A stretch of DNA of 64,000 nt from Rugalucina vietnamica. Its lineage: Eukaryota > Mollusca > Bivalvia > Lucinida > Lucinidae. Of this stretch, positions 23,279-35,653 are shown in pieces (positions within the stretch are counted from its first letter, which is position 1; each line of letters begins with the position of its first letter). Below the pieces are notes generated by a model. It was not told the DNA's origin. It worked only from the letters and a program-made list of their open reading frames with translations, and searched no databases. The position numbers and the translations under genes are program-made. The stretch is taken from NCBI GenBank assembly GCA_964017185.1, contig OZ024870.1, positions 26,249,621 through 26,313,620 on the forward strand, read 5' to 3'.

Positions 23279-23536
23279 TACGAAAACATGCACATGAAAT
23301 ACGGAGATTTTAATAGTTGTAAAAAAATGAAAAAATTCAGTATAAAAACGTTGACATTGCTCAAAACATAGATTTTGGGTACACTTTAGAACCGCCTCAG
23401 CGAGGGGGTTCTAATGATTGAGTATCCACAATCTATGTTTTGCAGCAAAAATAAGAAAAATAGGTATACCCCTGCATGCCCTAGTTTTGCTGTGGGGTAT
23501 AAGGGCGTATACATTTCACGGACATGTTTTCCTTCT
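23279..23536. mobile_element. MITE family M1 copy
   Basis: Ends CGAAAACATGCACATG and CACGGACATGTTTTCC, with the core AGAACCGCCTCAGCGAGG. Confidence 0.75.
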
Positions 23537-24615
23537 GACAATTCCTATACTTTACTAGTGAGGCACTGGAGAAAACAGGCATGGTACTTGAGAACCAGAG
23601 AACCGGGTCAGTAGAAATACCGCAATGCACCGAAACACCAAAACGCACCTGTATTTACTAGAACACACCATAAATAATAGGTTATCAAACACATTGAGTA
23701 TATTATTAATAATTTGTAACAATTTTAGGGGATTATGAGATGCAATATTCATTAAACTTTAGATACATTTTACTTAGATCTTTCTTTAAACATTGCCTAA
23801 ATTGCAACATTTGTTGTGCATTCCTGTGAATCTTTGGACTTGAATTTCGTTCCAAATGGGTGATTCTTTACAGGTGTACAGCTGTACAGTAGGGTGTCTG
23901 GATGTTTCAGTATTAGCTTCAAAGGTAGTGTTTAATTTATTATCAATATGTTTTCTCTAATTTGTTAAAAAAAAAAAAAAAAAAAAAAATGACTGTGCAT
24001 AATACTGTTCATTGGTTAAATTAGCAATACACACAATTGTCGCTAAGTTTTCTTTTGCCGCGACTCAAATGAAAGGTATTTCACACCTTTTAATGTTTAA
24101 TGTTTGAGGGATGGATTCACAGCTTAAAACAACAAAGTGTCAAAACTGTTAACTGAGTTGACTCAGTTTGCAAACGTGTCAAACCACTGGGCATCAATAG
24201 ATTAAATATCCTTGCTTATTGCCAGATGAGCAAGATTTAAACTTTACAACTTTTGCCTATGAGTATTTATTCAAGCAAACAAGATAAAAGTTTTAGAAAA
24301 TGCATGTAAGTCACTGCATTCAAATATGCATATCAATAAATTATATTGCCAACATCAATGTGCATCAGAAACAATGTAAATGGTGCATTCCGGTAAATAC
24401 AGGTGATTTTTGGTGTTTCGGTGCATTCCAGTTTTTCTATGGACCGCAGAGGACCAAAGATCATGAAAATGCCCACCTAATTTGGAAGCTAATACACTAT
24501 GTGGTCAATTTATGTATTGATAAAAATTTGTAATGTATCACAAGAATTGAAGGTATATTCTATGAACTGCTATACATTTAGGGTATAAGAATAAAGAAAA
24601 CGATCAAACGTATCC
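23537..24615. other. intergenic DNA, nothing recognised
   Basis: Contains an A run (23969-23989) but no supported gene or repeat. CGGTGCATTCC-like phrases near 24390 are unexplained. Confidence 0.45.
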
Positions 24616-24770
24616 GAGGCGGATCCAGGATTTCAGAAGAGGTGGGTTCAAATGAAGAAAAGGGGGTTCGTTTGCCTTATTTCACACAAAATCTTTTGAA
24701 ATTCCTTATGAAAATGAAACAATTTGAGTTCAGATAGGGGTTCAAGTGCCCCCTCTAAATGTGCCACTGG
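24616..24770. mobile_element. small hAT-like TIR remnant
   Basis: Left GAGGCGGATCCAGGATTT and right CCCTCTAAATGTGCCACTGG are imperfect inverted ends of a common CAGTGGCGGAT-type terminus. G-rich runs flank the interior. Confidence 0.45.
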
Positions 24771-25336
24771 TAGCCTCAATTTCAAAACGCGGTTGGACCC
24801 TGTACAGAATTAAAATTATAAAAGAGCATAACCTTATTGAAAAGAAAATACTTGTCTAGTTCTGGAAACAAAACATCATTTACCAGTTTACTGGCCCATT
24901 TCTCTAATGAACTATTGTCGGTGGCGTATTTAAGTAGAAAGTAATGAATTGTTCTACATATTTGTCACCAAAATGGCTTAAACCTTAACTGGAACATAGA
25001 TATTATAAAAGATCTGGGTCCAGTGCAAACAGGTTATTCATTACCTCCCTTGTTCAAGGACACGGCGACACACAATTAGTCCGTTAAATCAAGCAATACA
25101 TTCGTTTACAGTAATATACATTCAACAGTTTATATAAAAAGTATCTGCGGGAAAAAATACCACCTTGGAAATAAAGACACGAGAACACACAACCAAGATA
25201 TCACCATTTAAATTCATTTTTCCTCCCCCGTTGACCGACATCCAGCTCGTAAACAGCAACGTCAATTAGTGCACCTTCAATTGAAGAGTAGCTATAATTA
25301 TACTGCTCAAAATTTGTCAGCATCACACAAAAGCAA
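24771..25336. other. intergenic DNA, nothing recognised
   Basis: AT-rich sequence up to the truncated 5' end of the LINE. Confidence 0.45.
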
Positions 25337-27352
25337 AACTGAAAAGTTCTGGAAAAATATATTCTGCAGACTGCATTTGCCGAAATAGAGAGAAAACAGA
25401 ATCCACTTCAGAAGGGATTTACAAAGGGAACATCTGCCACAACGGCTGCTCTAATGTTCACAGAAGCCCTAGCGGAAGCCAAGGATACTAAGACCACCTT
25501 GTATGCTGCCTGTATAGATGCATCAAAGGCCTTTGATGTTGTCTGGCATCACTCAATGCTGCGCAAACTTTTCAGTATGGGCCTTACACCTGCCAGTTGG
25601 AACATCTTGAAGGATAGTTATACAGGGATGTCTTCAGTGGTGAACTGGGGAGGTGAGCTGTCGAAACCATTTGTTGAGCAGCAAGGTGTCCGCCAAGGTG
25701 GTATCATCTCACCCTCAGCTTACAAGATGTTCTTGAACCCGCTGTTGGATCTCTATTCTTCTAACAGTCTTGGACTGCAGATTTGGAATGTGTACTTAGG
25801 ATCGCCTGCCTGTGCTGATGATCTTCTATTTTTGGCCAAAACAGCAACTGAGTTACAGGAAATGATTTTCGTTCAAGAGTTCTATGCTAATGCTGAGCGT
25901 TATGATGTTAGTGATACAAAGACAAAAGTGTTTATAGCAAATAGTGTTGTTTCAAATGAGACTTGGAATGAGAACAGTACATTTGTCTTGAATGGACGAA
26001 AAGTGGAAGTAGTGGAAGAGTGTGTACATCTAGGTATAACAAGAGACTCAAAATCTAGGTCTGGACATGCTAAAACGATAGACGAACGCATTCAGTCTGC
26101 CCGGAGGTGTGCCTACTCTCTCATGGGTGCGGGTCTTCATGGGCAAAATGGGGTTAATCCTTTGGTTTCTTTCACAATGTGGAATGTATTTATATTGCCT
26201 TGTTTGCTGTATGGTCTGGACGTGTTAACTCTGGTTAAGTCTGATATCGCAAAGATTACTCAGTTTCAAAAAAAGTTTCTTAAACAGATAATGCACCTTC
26301 CGGATAGAACTGCAGACGCAGCGGTCTATATGTTGTCGGGTCAAATTCCAGTTGAGGGGGAAATTCATAAACGTACCTTAGGTGCTTTGGGGGGGGGGGA
26401 TTTTAAGGAGTGATTCCGTTGAAAGGCGCTTGGCCGAAAGACAAATACATGTCAAGGATGGAAAGTCGAAAAGTTGGTTTGTTTATGTAAACAAGGTTTT
26501 GGAGCAGTATGGGCTTCCAAGCACGGTGGATCTGCTTGATGCTGGTTATGCCAAAGCACAGTGGAAAAGTCTTTATGAGCAGCCTGTTAATGAGTATTGG
26601 TCAGACAAAATTTTGGAAGAGGCTATGGGAAAAACTTCCATGAGATTTATGAATGTTCAGAATTATCCCATCGGATTGGCTCATCTGGTCTGGCGTGATG
26701 CTGGTTATGATATCATGTCGGTCCAGAGGGCTGGTTGGAAGGCCAGGTTAATGTCTGGTACTTATATGCTACAGGCCACACGTGCGAGGTTTAATCAGTT
26801 TGAGGTGGATCCAACGTGCTTGTTATGTTTCAAAGAACCAGAAAATATTGAGCATTTCTTGCTTAGATGTGAGTCACTAAACAAAATAAGACAACCATTT
26901 CTGGATAAGATCTATAAGTTAATTCAGAATTCATTGGGTGTGGCAAAGCTGAATGACTTTAAAATTAATGATACAGAGTTCACTGCTATTCTCCTGGACT
27001 GTACAGTGCTGATTGATCCTAATAGTGTGCTACTCCTGGAAGCATTCCTGCATGAGATGGAGACACTCTCCAGAGGACTCTGCTATGCTCTTCATATGAA
27101 ACGCACTTCCTTACTCAGCCAGTCAAACTGAACTGTTACGAACTTGTATATACAAGTGTACATAAGTTGAAGTTAGTTGCATGTTTATCGTGGTGTATGG
27201 GAAAACACTTGATAGCAAGAACAATATAAGAGCTTGAAATTGGTGGGGTGCAAGTATTAAGCCTCAAAGTATTAAATCTGAGAAATTCACACGCATCAAC
27301 GTGGTTCTCCTGGAAGAGGAGGGATCTACTAACAACAACAACAACAACAACT
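25337..27352 (+). mobile_element. 5'-truncated LINE with RT and C-terminal domain
   Basis: The reading frame begins inside the RT finger region (KVLEK, then LQKGFTKGTSATTAA). It continues through ASKAFDVVWH, EQQGVRQGGIISP, the polymerase box in CADDLLFL, and HLGITR with LLYGLDVLTL. At a run of nine to ten G (26390-26399) the frame shifts. The downstream frame (26382-27131) carries the thumb and C-terminal zinc-knuckle-like part, C-x2-C-x7-H-x4-C (CLLC to HFLLRC), and ends at 27131. The 3' end carries an (ACA)n tail near 27330-27350. No endonuclease domain remains. Apart from the G-run frameshift the copy looks clean, so it is fairly young or the run is a sequencing artefact. Confidence 0.88.
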
Positions 27353-27373
27353 GCGATCTTTCCTTCTGAGGGC

Positions 27374-27499
<126 letters not shown>

Positions 27500-27695
27500 G
27501 TAGGAATAGCTGTTGAAGTTTGTATATCTTTGATATGAAAATATTATTTCCAAGCTTTGGCATCCTATCCATAGGATCCAGTTATTCCATGTATATAGAC
27601 GAGTGTGCTTGCACAACGAAAAATAGTAACCTATCAGACGGGTTATGCAGGGAAATCGCCTCTAAAGCTGAGCTATGATAACTCCTTTTTTAAGG

Positions 27696-27783
27696 AGCGT
27701 AGTAGCGCAGTCGGTAGAGGGGATGGCCCTGTATAGCTAGGCGCCGAAGCCGAAGTCTGCGGGTTCGAAACCTACCTTCGCCA
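27696..27783 (+). ncRNA. tRNA-like unit 1 of the 350-bp array
   Basis: The 88-nt segment has A box TAGCGCAGTCGG (27703-27714) and B box GGTTCGAAACC (27762-27772), the internal promoter of Pol III type 2 genes. A 7-bp acceptor stem (AGCGTAG with CTTCGCC) pairs at five of seven positions, and the T stem at about four of five. The D stem pairs only half, and the anticodon arm does not fold well. A CTGTATA stretch could be a decayed Tyr (GTA) loop. It is therefore a tRNA-derived sequence, probably not a working tRNA. Transcription is plausible and unproven. Confidence 0.6.
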
Positions 27784-28045
27784 ATTTAGTACATCTTTAT
27801 TTCTCTACTTTATAATTTTTCCGATGTACTTGTATCAGAAATGATCTTGGTAGGAATAGCTGTTGAAGTTTGTATATCTTTGATATGAAAATATTATTTC
27901 CAAGCTTTGGCATCCTATCCATAGGATCCAGTTATTCCATGTATATAGACGAGTGTGCTTGCACAACGAAAAATAGTAACCTATCAGACGGGTTATGCAG
28001 GGAAATCGCCTCTAAAGCTGAGCTATGATAACTCCTTTTTTAAGG

Positions 28046-28133
28046 AGCGTAGTAGCGCAGTCGGTAGAGGGGATGGCCCTGTATAGCTAGGCGCCGAAGC
28101 CGAAGTCTGCGGGTTCGAAACCTACCTTCGCCA
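28046..28133 (+). ncRNA. tRNA-like unit 2
   Basis: Same sequence as unit 1, shifted by exactly 350 bp. Confidence 0.6.
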
Positions 28134-28395
28134 ATTTAGTACATCTTTATTTCTCTACTTTATAATTTTTCCGATGTACTTGTATCAGAAATGATCTTGG
28201 TAGGAATAGCTGTTGAAGTTTGTATATCTTTGATATGAAAATATTATTTCCAAGCTTTGGCATCCTATCCATAGGATCCAGTTATTCCATGTATATAGAC
28301 GAGTGTGCTTGCACAACGAAAAATAGTAACCTATCAGACGGGTTATGCAGGGAAATCGCCTCTAAAGCTGAGCTATGATAACTCCTTTTTTAAGG

Positions 28396-28483
28396 AGCGT
28401 AGTAGCGCAGTCGGTAGAGGGGATGGCCCTGTATAGCTAGGCGCCGAAGCCGAAGTCTGCGGGTTCGAAACCTACCTTCGCCA
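28396..28483 (+). ncRNA. tRNA-like unit 3
   Basis: Same sequence as unit 1, two periods downstream. Confidence 0.6.
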
Positions 28484-28745
28484 ATTTAGTACATCTTTAT
28501 TTCTCTACTTTATAATTTTTCCGATGTACTTGTATCAGAAATGATCTTGGTAGGAATAGCTGTTGAAGTTTGTATATCTTTGATATGAAAATATTATTTC
28601 CAAGCTTTGGCATCCTATCCATAGGATCCAGTTATTCCATGTATATAGACGAGTGTGCTTGCACAACGAAAAATAGTAACCTATCAGACGGGTTATGCAG
28701 GGAAATCGCCTCTAAAGCTGAGCTATGATAACTCCTTTTTTAAGG

Positions 28746-28833
28746 AGCGTAGTAGCGCAGTCGGTAGAGGGGATGGCCCTGTATAGCTAGGCGCCGAAGC
28801 CGAAGTCTGCGGGTTCGAAACCTACCTTCGCCA
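28746..28833 (+). ncRNA. tRNA-like unit 4
   Basis: Same sequence as unit 1, three periods downstream. Confidence 0.6.
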
Positions 28834-29095
28834 ATTTAGTACATCTTTATTTCTCTACTTTATAATTTTTCCGATGTACTTGTATCAGAAATGATCTTGG
28901 TAGGAATAGCTGTTGAAGTTTGTATATCTTTGATATGAAAATATTATTTCCAAGCTTTGGCATCCTATCCATAGGATCCAGTTATTCCATGTATATAGAC
29001 GAGTGTGCTTGCACAACGAAAAATAGTAACCTATCAGACGGGTTATGCAGGGAAATCGCCTCTAAAGCTGAGCTATGATAACTCCTTTTTTAAGG

Positions 29096-29183
29096 AGCGT
29101 AGTAGCGCAGTCGGTAGAGGGGATGGCCCTGTATAGCTAGGCGCCGAAGCCGAAGTCTGCGGGTTCGAAACCTACCTTCGCCA
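29096..29183 (+). ncRNA. tRNA-like unit 5
   Basis: Same sequence as unit 1. Its TTTTT run is lost because the unit is cut by the (TA)n tract. Confidence 0.58.
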
Positions 29184-29206
29184 ATTTAGTACATCTTTAT
29201 TTCTCT

Positions 29207-29210
<4 letters not shown>

Positions 29211-29281
<71 letters not shown>
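29211..29281. repeat. (TA)n microsatellite, about 70 bp
   Basis: Right edge of the 350-bp array. It joins a partial unit within its own TATA. Confidence 0.98.
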
Positions 29282-29286
<5 letters not shown>

Positions 29287-29589
29287 GGCCTTGCGCAACT
29301 CAGAATTCATGAAAGGGGCACTATGTTTCCTACGTTTTTTCAGCTGCTCATCATAGACTGTCATGCACCCAATAGACATCATTGGAAAAGCTCAGGACCT
29401 TTTCCACAGTGTTTACTTTGAATATGAAGAAAATTGTCCCCATGATCGACTGCTCTCTCTCAATTACGCGTTTTGTCACATAAAGCGCTTGATAAAAACT
29501 AGTGAACCCGTCTATGTTGACTAGACAGTTCACCGCAAACAATTTAATTTATCCATTGTTGACACTCCCTGTCAAAAAGCGGTAAATAT
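29282..29589. other. no recognised feature
   Basis: Short spacer between the array and the second LINE. No reading frame that I can identify. Confidence 0.4.
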
Positions 29590-30960
29590 CTAGCAAGCTG
29601 GCATTGACCCCGGAAGAACTTCAAATCATGATTTATGAAGCTCTCAACTATTCAAAGAAAAATAGATATCAAATTCATCCAACGAAATCTAACGTGGTTG
29701 ACATATCCATATATAAACTTAATGAAGATCTAAAGTGGCTCCTTGGTGAAAATCCAATACGTCTCTCTGAAAGAGCTATACATCTCGGAATAACAAGAGC
29801 TGGGAAAGGGAAATCAGTTTTTACTGTTAACGACAGAATAAGTTTAGCAAGAAGAACTTCATATTCTCTCATGAACACCGGACTACATGGTACCAACGGC
29901 CTAAGCCCTGAGGCTTCCTACATCATCTATAGAGCATATGTGTTACCGCGTCTTCTTTATGGACTTGAGGTACTTAGTCTCACTCAGGGTCAGTTGGACT
30001 TACTATCCAGATATCATATACAAGCTTTACGTAATATACAGTCATTACCACAACGTACAGCCAGCGCTGCAGTGTATATGCTCCTAGGGGCTCTCCCTTT
30101 GGAAGCAGAGCTTCATAAGAGACGTTTGAGTCTACTAAACAGTGTTATAACCAGTGACAACGAGTGTCTTAGCGGCTTAATTCAAAGACAACTGGCATGT
30201 GCATTCAACATCCAAACTAGTTTCTTTTACATTGTGAGTGACATCCTAAAGATGTATGGATTGCCATCTCTAACCCAGCTTGTGTGTAAAGAATATAGTA
30301 AACTTCAATGGAAACATATATATGTAAAAGCAGTGAATAAATTTTGGCTTAAGAGATTCATTAGTGAAATAAAAACCAAATCAACCCTGAAATATCTCCC
30401 AGTTGAAAATCTGAGGATCGGTTCAGCACTTCTAGTGTGGCGCAGTCTAGATCTCACGGTCGCGGACGTGAGAAAGGGAATCACCAAAGCAAGGATCCTG
30501 ACAGGAACCTACCTACTGCAGACAAACAGACACAAATTCAGCGGTGGAACAGTGGACCCAGTGTGCCGTCATTGTCGACTTGAAGATGAAGACCTGCTAC
30601 ATGTTCTGACCCGATGCCAAGCTTATTTCGACATCAGAAGCCGTACCATAAAAGCTCTAAAAGACATTATTGTTAGAAAAACAAACCTTCATACTTGGTC
30701 CAGTTATGCCAAAGACTGGACAACTATCCTAAAGACATTAATGTGTGCGGAAGTGCTTGTCAAGGCGTTACCTGCTGTTCGGGGTTCAGAAGACGAGATT
30801 GAACGCATATCTAGAGACTGTTTCCATAAAATTCACATAAGAAAACTCCAATTAGACAATCTTGATGGTTCGGAAAAAATGGTTGTCCACAGAGGCTAAC
30901 TCCATTGTATATAGAGTTGTAGATAGTTTGAGTTCCAAAGACATTTGTTAGTAACTACTT
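29590..30960 (+). mobile_element. 5'-truncated LINE, same family as 25337-27352
   Basis: One open frame to the stop at 30899 covers the region after the polymerase box: QIMIYEALNYSKKN and HPTKSNVV, then HLGITR, LLYGLEVLSL, the QRTASAAVYMLLGALPLEAE block, and the knuckle C-x2-C-x8-H-x4-C (CRHC to HVLTRC). The HLGITR, LLYGL and AAVYML blocks match the first LINE, but the two copies are clearly diverged, so they are not a duplication of each other. No frame break after the truncation point. Confidence 0.85.
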
Positions 30961-31467
30961 TACTCTTGCCAACGCAAGAGGTGCTTCTGCTAAGAAGGAA
31001 AATACATACGAAAGGAAAGGCAAGCAGTCTCGATATCATAGCGCATCTAAGTTAAGATCGTAGATACCCTGGTGAGGGGTACAGAAAATATAGGAACTCT
31101 ATACGGCTGACTTTTAGTCCATCACATCGGACCCATGGGTCTCTTTCCGGTAGTGTGGCTGCAAGTCAAAATTCAGAACTCTGTCACAAATTGACTGCAC
31201 TGCCAAATGGTTTTCTACACTGTGACATATCGACATATTTGATCGTAATCGTGTTCTCGTGTTCTCTTTAGAATTAGCTTTGATTCTGTAACATCAGAAA
31301 TTTTAGTCAATGCCTTGAGTGACAGATACACACACTGGTCAAGCGTTCATAACAAGAAACGATATTTATACGAAACTGAAACGTATGGGAATCGAAATTA
31401 ATGACAAACCAGAGAATCAACAACACTGAAATCTAGAGCAAAATGTATCAACCTGCTGCTGACCTTT
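30961..31467. other. no recognised feature
   Basis: Sequence between two LINE pieces, perhaps partly LINE 3' tail. Confidence 0.4.
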
Positions 31468-31728
31468 TCATTGGTTTCTTTTTAAAGAAGCCAACTTGTT
31501 TATGTCATCAAACACCTGGGGCACATGCCAGGGAATCCGCTGGAGATCCTGCAAGAACACATCCCCATCAAAGCCTTGAAAACTTCTATATTCAAATTTT
31601 GAGTTTTTGAATGGCAGAAAGTTTCCTTTAAGAACTGTGAAAATCATGTTGTGCCAGTCACTCAAATCGGTGTCACATTGACCGGTTTTCATAAAGTTTT
31701 GATTTTTGTTTGTTAGGATTACATCCAC
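31468..31728 (-). pseudogene. LINE endonuclease-domain fragment
   Basis: The frame VDVILTNKNQNF, then GQCDTDLSDWHNMIFTVLK, then KFEYRSFQGFD matches the C-terminal part of a LINE AP-endonuclease (the LSDHH motif here reads LSDWH). RT is missing. A strand-opposite orphan relative to the LINEs on its left. Confidence 0.7.
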
Positions 31729-32152
31729 CAGAGAGGGTTTTGCAGTTGGGTCCTTTACAAGATTTTATTTTTATTTTTTATTTTATTTTTTACAAGATTT
31801 AAACCTACCCTGAGTACAGGAGTGCTCCTACATATAGGATGCTTATACGAATCAGAAGAAGAAGACCAATGACCAGATGACTAACAGTGGGTTTTACTGG
31901 TTACCTAGACTGATTACAGTCGTAGATGTTGAAATATATTCCCAAAGTACACCAACCCTTATTTTATTTTATGCTAGTATGCCATACCATACTTTACACT
32001 AAGCTGACTCAAACATAGTCAAAGAAGCAAAATGGTCAAGAAGAATAGAGAACATATTTGAGTGAAGTGGTGTATCATGAATGTAATTCAAAGATGAAAT
32101 AGAACAAAAATCTCATCAGACTTTATAAGTCTACTGGTTACCTAGCTGGATT
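31729..32152. other. T-rich tract and MITE M6 remnant
   Basis: TTTTATTTTT-type repeats at 31760-31795. ACTGGTTACCTAG phrases at 31897 and 32133, and GGTGGAAACCAGCAAT at 32172, match the M6 element at 35860-36050. Confidence 0.45.
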
Positions 32153-32194
32153 TCAAAATTGATTGTTTGTAAGGTGGAAACCAGCAATGTAGAT

Positions 32195-32385
32195 ACCATT
32201 CAAGCTTACCTCCCGGTCCCTTACTTTCAGAAGAGGTATGTATGCGTGTAAATCTAGTTCATGAAAACGTGGTTCACCCGTGACGATTTTTGTCGGAGTT
32301 TGCAGTAGGACACTTTGGCACAAGGAGCGCAACGTGACATGTAGCGCTTTAGCCTTGTCGTCCAAGTCTCCCTTAGAATATTCAG
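32195..32385 (-). CDS. orphan exon candidate, function unknown
   Basis: Minus-strand open frame with SDSLDDVTEYSKGDLDDKA, ALHVTLRSLCQ and ELDLHAYIPLLKVRDRE. It ends exactly at a consensus donor, GGGAG/GTAAGC, near 32210. Composition looks protein-like, with no repeat match. I recognise no family. No in-frame ATG or strong acceptor was found upstream; a stop interrupts the frame about 30 bases before the acidic stretch. No partner exon was found. It may be a real exon of a gene extending either way, a relic, or chance. Confidence 0.3.
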
Positions 32386-32479
32386 TAACGTCATCCAATG
32401 AGTCAGATTCCTCACTAATGGGTCACGTTATGTTTCTGTTACTCGCAAATATATTAGTCACTGTACAGGCCACATTCTG

Positions 32480-32575
32480 TTTTGTTTGAATTCTTTATAA
32501 ACCCATGACCCGTTGAAACTCAAGCATAATGATCTGACGTTGACGTCATTGGCGGAGCATGGAGGTATATAATTG
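32480..32575 (-). promoter_or_regulatory. possible promoter: CCAAT, CRE, TATA-like
   Basis: On the minus strand GCCAATGACGTCAACGTCA joins a CCAAT box and a full CRE. GGGTTTATAAAG lies about 45 bases further on, upstream of the orphan exon candidate. Suggestive only. Confidence 0.25.
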
Positions 32576-32859
32576 TTTCACAATAATTTTTGTTGATATT
32601 GATAAGAGAACCTAATTCACCGCGCGCACGCATACGCAAGACCAGTTTCCTTTACCAAGCGGGCTTGCTGCAATGCAATATTACGCAACTTAATGGCCAC
32701 TTCACAAGTATCTGATAAGATTTTACAATTAGGTGATCAATAGTCGGCAATGCACATAGTTCGTTTGAAATGGGTTCTGATGTGGCTCCTTCTGATTTTA
32801 CCTCCATGGGAGGAGGATGGCGGCGTATGTTGTTCTACGTACAGCATGAAAACACAATC

Positions 32860-33030
32860 TTTAAAAGAAAAAAAGGTACAAGTAGGCAATGATCAGGAAA
32901 AGGCGAGAAAAAAATTCCCACTTTAAAAACCGAGGTGGGAAAAAACTAAATTGATATTTAAATTAGGCTCTAATTTGAGTGAGCAGATTTTTCCCAATAG
33001 GCTGTCACTCAGTTACCCGAACTTAACTAA
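32860..33030 (-). repeat. dispersed repeat, pair of 63270-63460
   Basis: AGGTACAAGTAGGCAATGAT, AAAACCGAGGTGGGAAAAAA and AATAGGCTGTCACTCAGTTA are the reverse complement, with changes, of sequence near 63270-63450. Family unknown. Confidence 0.6.
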
Positions 33031-33356
33031 AACTATGTAAACTACATAAGGTTCAAACAGCACAAAAATTCGACTCCAAAATATAAAACAAATAGAATCA
33101 CAACAGAAGTATCGCCTTGGAACTATCAGTAATATCAAAAGCCTATTCATCTGCTTTTGGTAATATAAAATTACGGGGCGGGGGTGGGTGCGGTGGGGGG
33201 CTTAAACCGGTTTTACAGGGCCCTAACCTCCAGTGGTTCACAATATTTAGTTAGGTGTTTGGTTGTGGTGAATCTCTAACTAGTCAATGAATCATCAAGG
33301 ACAAACAAATAAACCATGATCACCACCATGAAGAATCAAAACGAGGACTCACAGAC

Positions 33357-34710
33357 TCAGTAAGCTGCTCGACGATGGAGATCCCTGGGCGCCGAATAAC
33401 TTGCAAATCTGGAGCAATCGAAAAACACAAGTTGAACTCTGGTGGGCCAAGCAACAGACAAGAATCTCCAGCCCCAACCAACTAAAATGAATAGCTTCAA
33501 GTCGGGGCCATCATAGAGCCTGACGCCCGACCCACTAGCGTGCAATTAGAGAAGGCAGCATAGTTATCCATGATTGGATTAAAAACTAAGCATGCAGATG
33601 GTCGCATAACATTTAAGTTATACCCTATACGTCTGTAACGTGTAATGATTTTTCTGAACTGAAAAGAAAACTCATTCCTTCCTATAAATTTCTTGAATTT
33701 GTAAAAGTTCCGAAAGGCCATCACGTGAAAGCGTCTCTAGCCCAACATTAAATTTGGAAACTCAATTCATAGTGTCTGCGATAAAATTTAGAGTTTGTCG
33801 AAGTTTATGATACCTGTAGCCCTGCTGAAGAAGTCTGGCTGTTAAATATTTTATTCTAATGATTGCAGACTCTAGCAAACCTAATAAGTTGCGAAATGTA
33901 TAACCATAAGAAGCACGGCCAGGAACGTCACCATCCAAAGACGGAAAATTTACTATATCGAAATCAAAGTCATCGCGTTTATCATAAATTTTAGAGGAAA
34001 CAAATCCATTTGCAATAGAAAGATGTAAATCTAAAAATGGGGCTTCGGTATCTGTGGTGTTGGCTTTATTCACTTGTAGTTCAGGTGGATAAATTTGATT
34101 CACCATGGCTTTAAAATAAGGATTGTCAATGTTAAAAAGGTCATCGAGGTAACTAGAGGTCGAATTAAAAGCCTCGATAACATCAGCTTGATTGTTATGG
34201 TTAAGAGAATCCATGTAATCTCTTTCGAATCAGTATAAAAATGAACCAGCTACGAGAGCGGCGCAATTTGCACCCATCGGAATTCCAACAATTTGTCTGT
34301 ATGAATTGGTTCCGAATCTAATATAAATATTATCAAGGAGATAGGATAAGGCGTCGCATACATTCTGACATGACCAAAAGTGTATATCGACTTTGGTCAG
34401 AGGAAGTGAAAGAAGCTTTTCTGTCATTACAGGCCAAATAAAGTGAATCATAGTTCTTTAATGCTCTTTTGAAGGTCCGCTCTATCAAATCGAGTAGTTT
34501 TTTTGCAGATTATGTGGCCGCTGAATGTGGTATACAGCGTAGAAAAATCGTATGTGGACAACCTCGTCGCATGGAACCCTCTACTCTTCAACTTACTGAG
34601 CACCTCGCAAAATTTTTTAGTGATCAAAACTGAAACCAATCCTGCTTCAAGACACAATAGAATGCAGTAAACTTGAAAATTAGGCGCTGATTCACATTCA
34701 CGGCACATAT
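33357..34710 (-). mobile_element. Penelope-like or related RT element, broken
   Basis: Minus-strand RT fossil. Parts in element order: YDFSTLYT (about 34550), HFWSCQNVCDAL and IVGIPMGANCAALVAG (about 34240-34390), SSYLDDLFNIDNPYF (about 34140), and EAPFLDLHLSI, SKIYDKRDDFDFDIVNFP and GYRYHKLR further on. The YLDD box and the GIPMG motif suggest a Penelope-like RT, but I am not sure of the class. It looks broken in several places and is moderately old. No nuclease domain was identified. Confidence 0.65.
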
Positions 34711-35472
34711 ATTCTGTAGAAGTAATGAAAAAAATGTTCGTAGTAATTTAAATCTTGTGCAGTATATACGAACGTATCGATTTATCATTTATAGTGCAAA
34801 TGTCGTTTTAGTAGGACATTTAGGACAATGTACTGGTGTATACAGTACAAGTATTTTACCTGAGCCGAAGTTTCAAATTTCGACTGTATCGCCATACAAA
34901 ATTGGATCCGAGCCGCAGCGCACACCTAGGCTAAGTCGAAAGAAGTTGAACACTGGGTGCTACAAATAAAGATTTTTCTGACTTTTGTAACGGCCTTTCA
35001 TTGATACTTTGATTGTACTTTTCATCATAGGTTAAGACTTTTTTTCTGAATGGTCCATTTTTTCTGATAATGCCAGTAAGGAAATTCTGATTTTAACTGA
35101 AAAAATAATATTTTAAAAACAATTTTAACTTTTTTGGGGGGTATACATGTACTATATAGAATATAGAATACCTCGCCTATAGAAGCCAATGGTCAAAACG
35201 TATTATATTGTGCAACAATTTCACTGGGCGAATAAGCGTGACGTTACTTTGCGCCGTTTTGACGTCATTTTGATTAAATTATGACGTCAGCTATCCAATA
35301 AGTCACGTTACCTTGACGTTAGACGGTGTAACATCGTTTCAACGCTTTAAAAACGTTACAAACATATGTAAACATTTAACGTTTGGCGGGATTTCTTCAG
35401 CTCAATTGTGGAAAAGTTAAAGAAACTGAAGGTTTAAAATGATTTTATTCCGTTTATTGCATGTTAGAATCA
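34711..35472. other. no supported feature
   Basis: Contains TTTGACGTCATTTTG (35259) and ATGACGTCAGC (35281), CRE-like but without a gene beside them. Confidence 0.4.
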
Positions 35473-35653
35473 AAATATATCAGCTCTAGTGCGTGAAATG
35501 TTGAGTAACAATTCACGGTTTGTCGGTCAGTTGTACGCAGATAAATCACTTGTCTACTGCGCGCTCGTGATTTGATCTGATCTGCTTTACAACTGACCTC
35601 CAAACAGTGAATTATCACTCAACAATTCACTGCCGGGTAGAGCTGATATATTT
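35473..35653. mobile_element. palindromic MITE, 181 bp
   Basis: Ends AAATATATCAGCTCTA and AGAGCTGATATATTT. Inner arms GTCAGTTGTA and TACAACTGAC, and TTGAGTAACAATTCAC and its near complement, pair again. Confidence 0.75.

Noticed and set aside
25900-26091. Minus-strand frame over the LINE
   Set aside because: Antisense shadow of the RT coding region.
35255-35300. Two CRE-like TGACGTCA words
   Set aside because: No gene nearby; likely part of an unclassified repeat.
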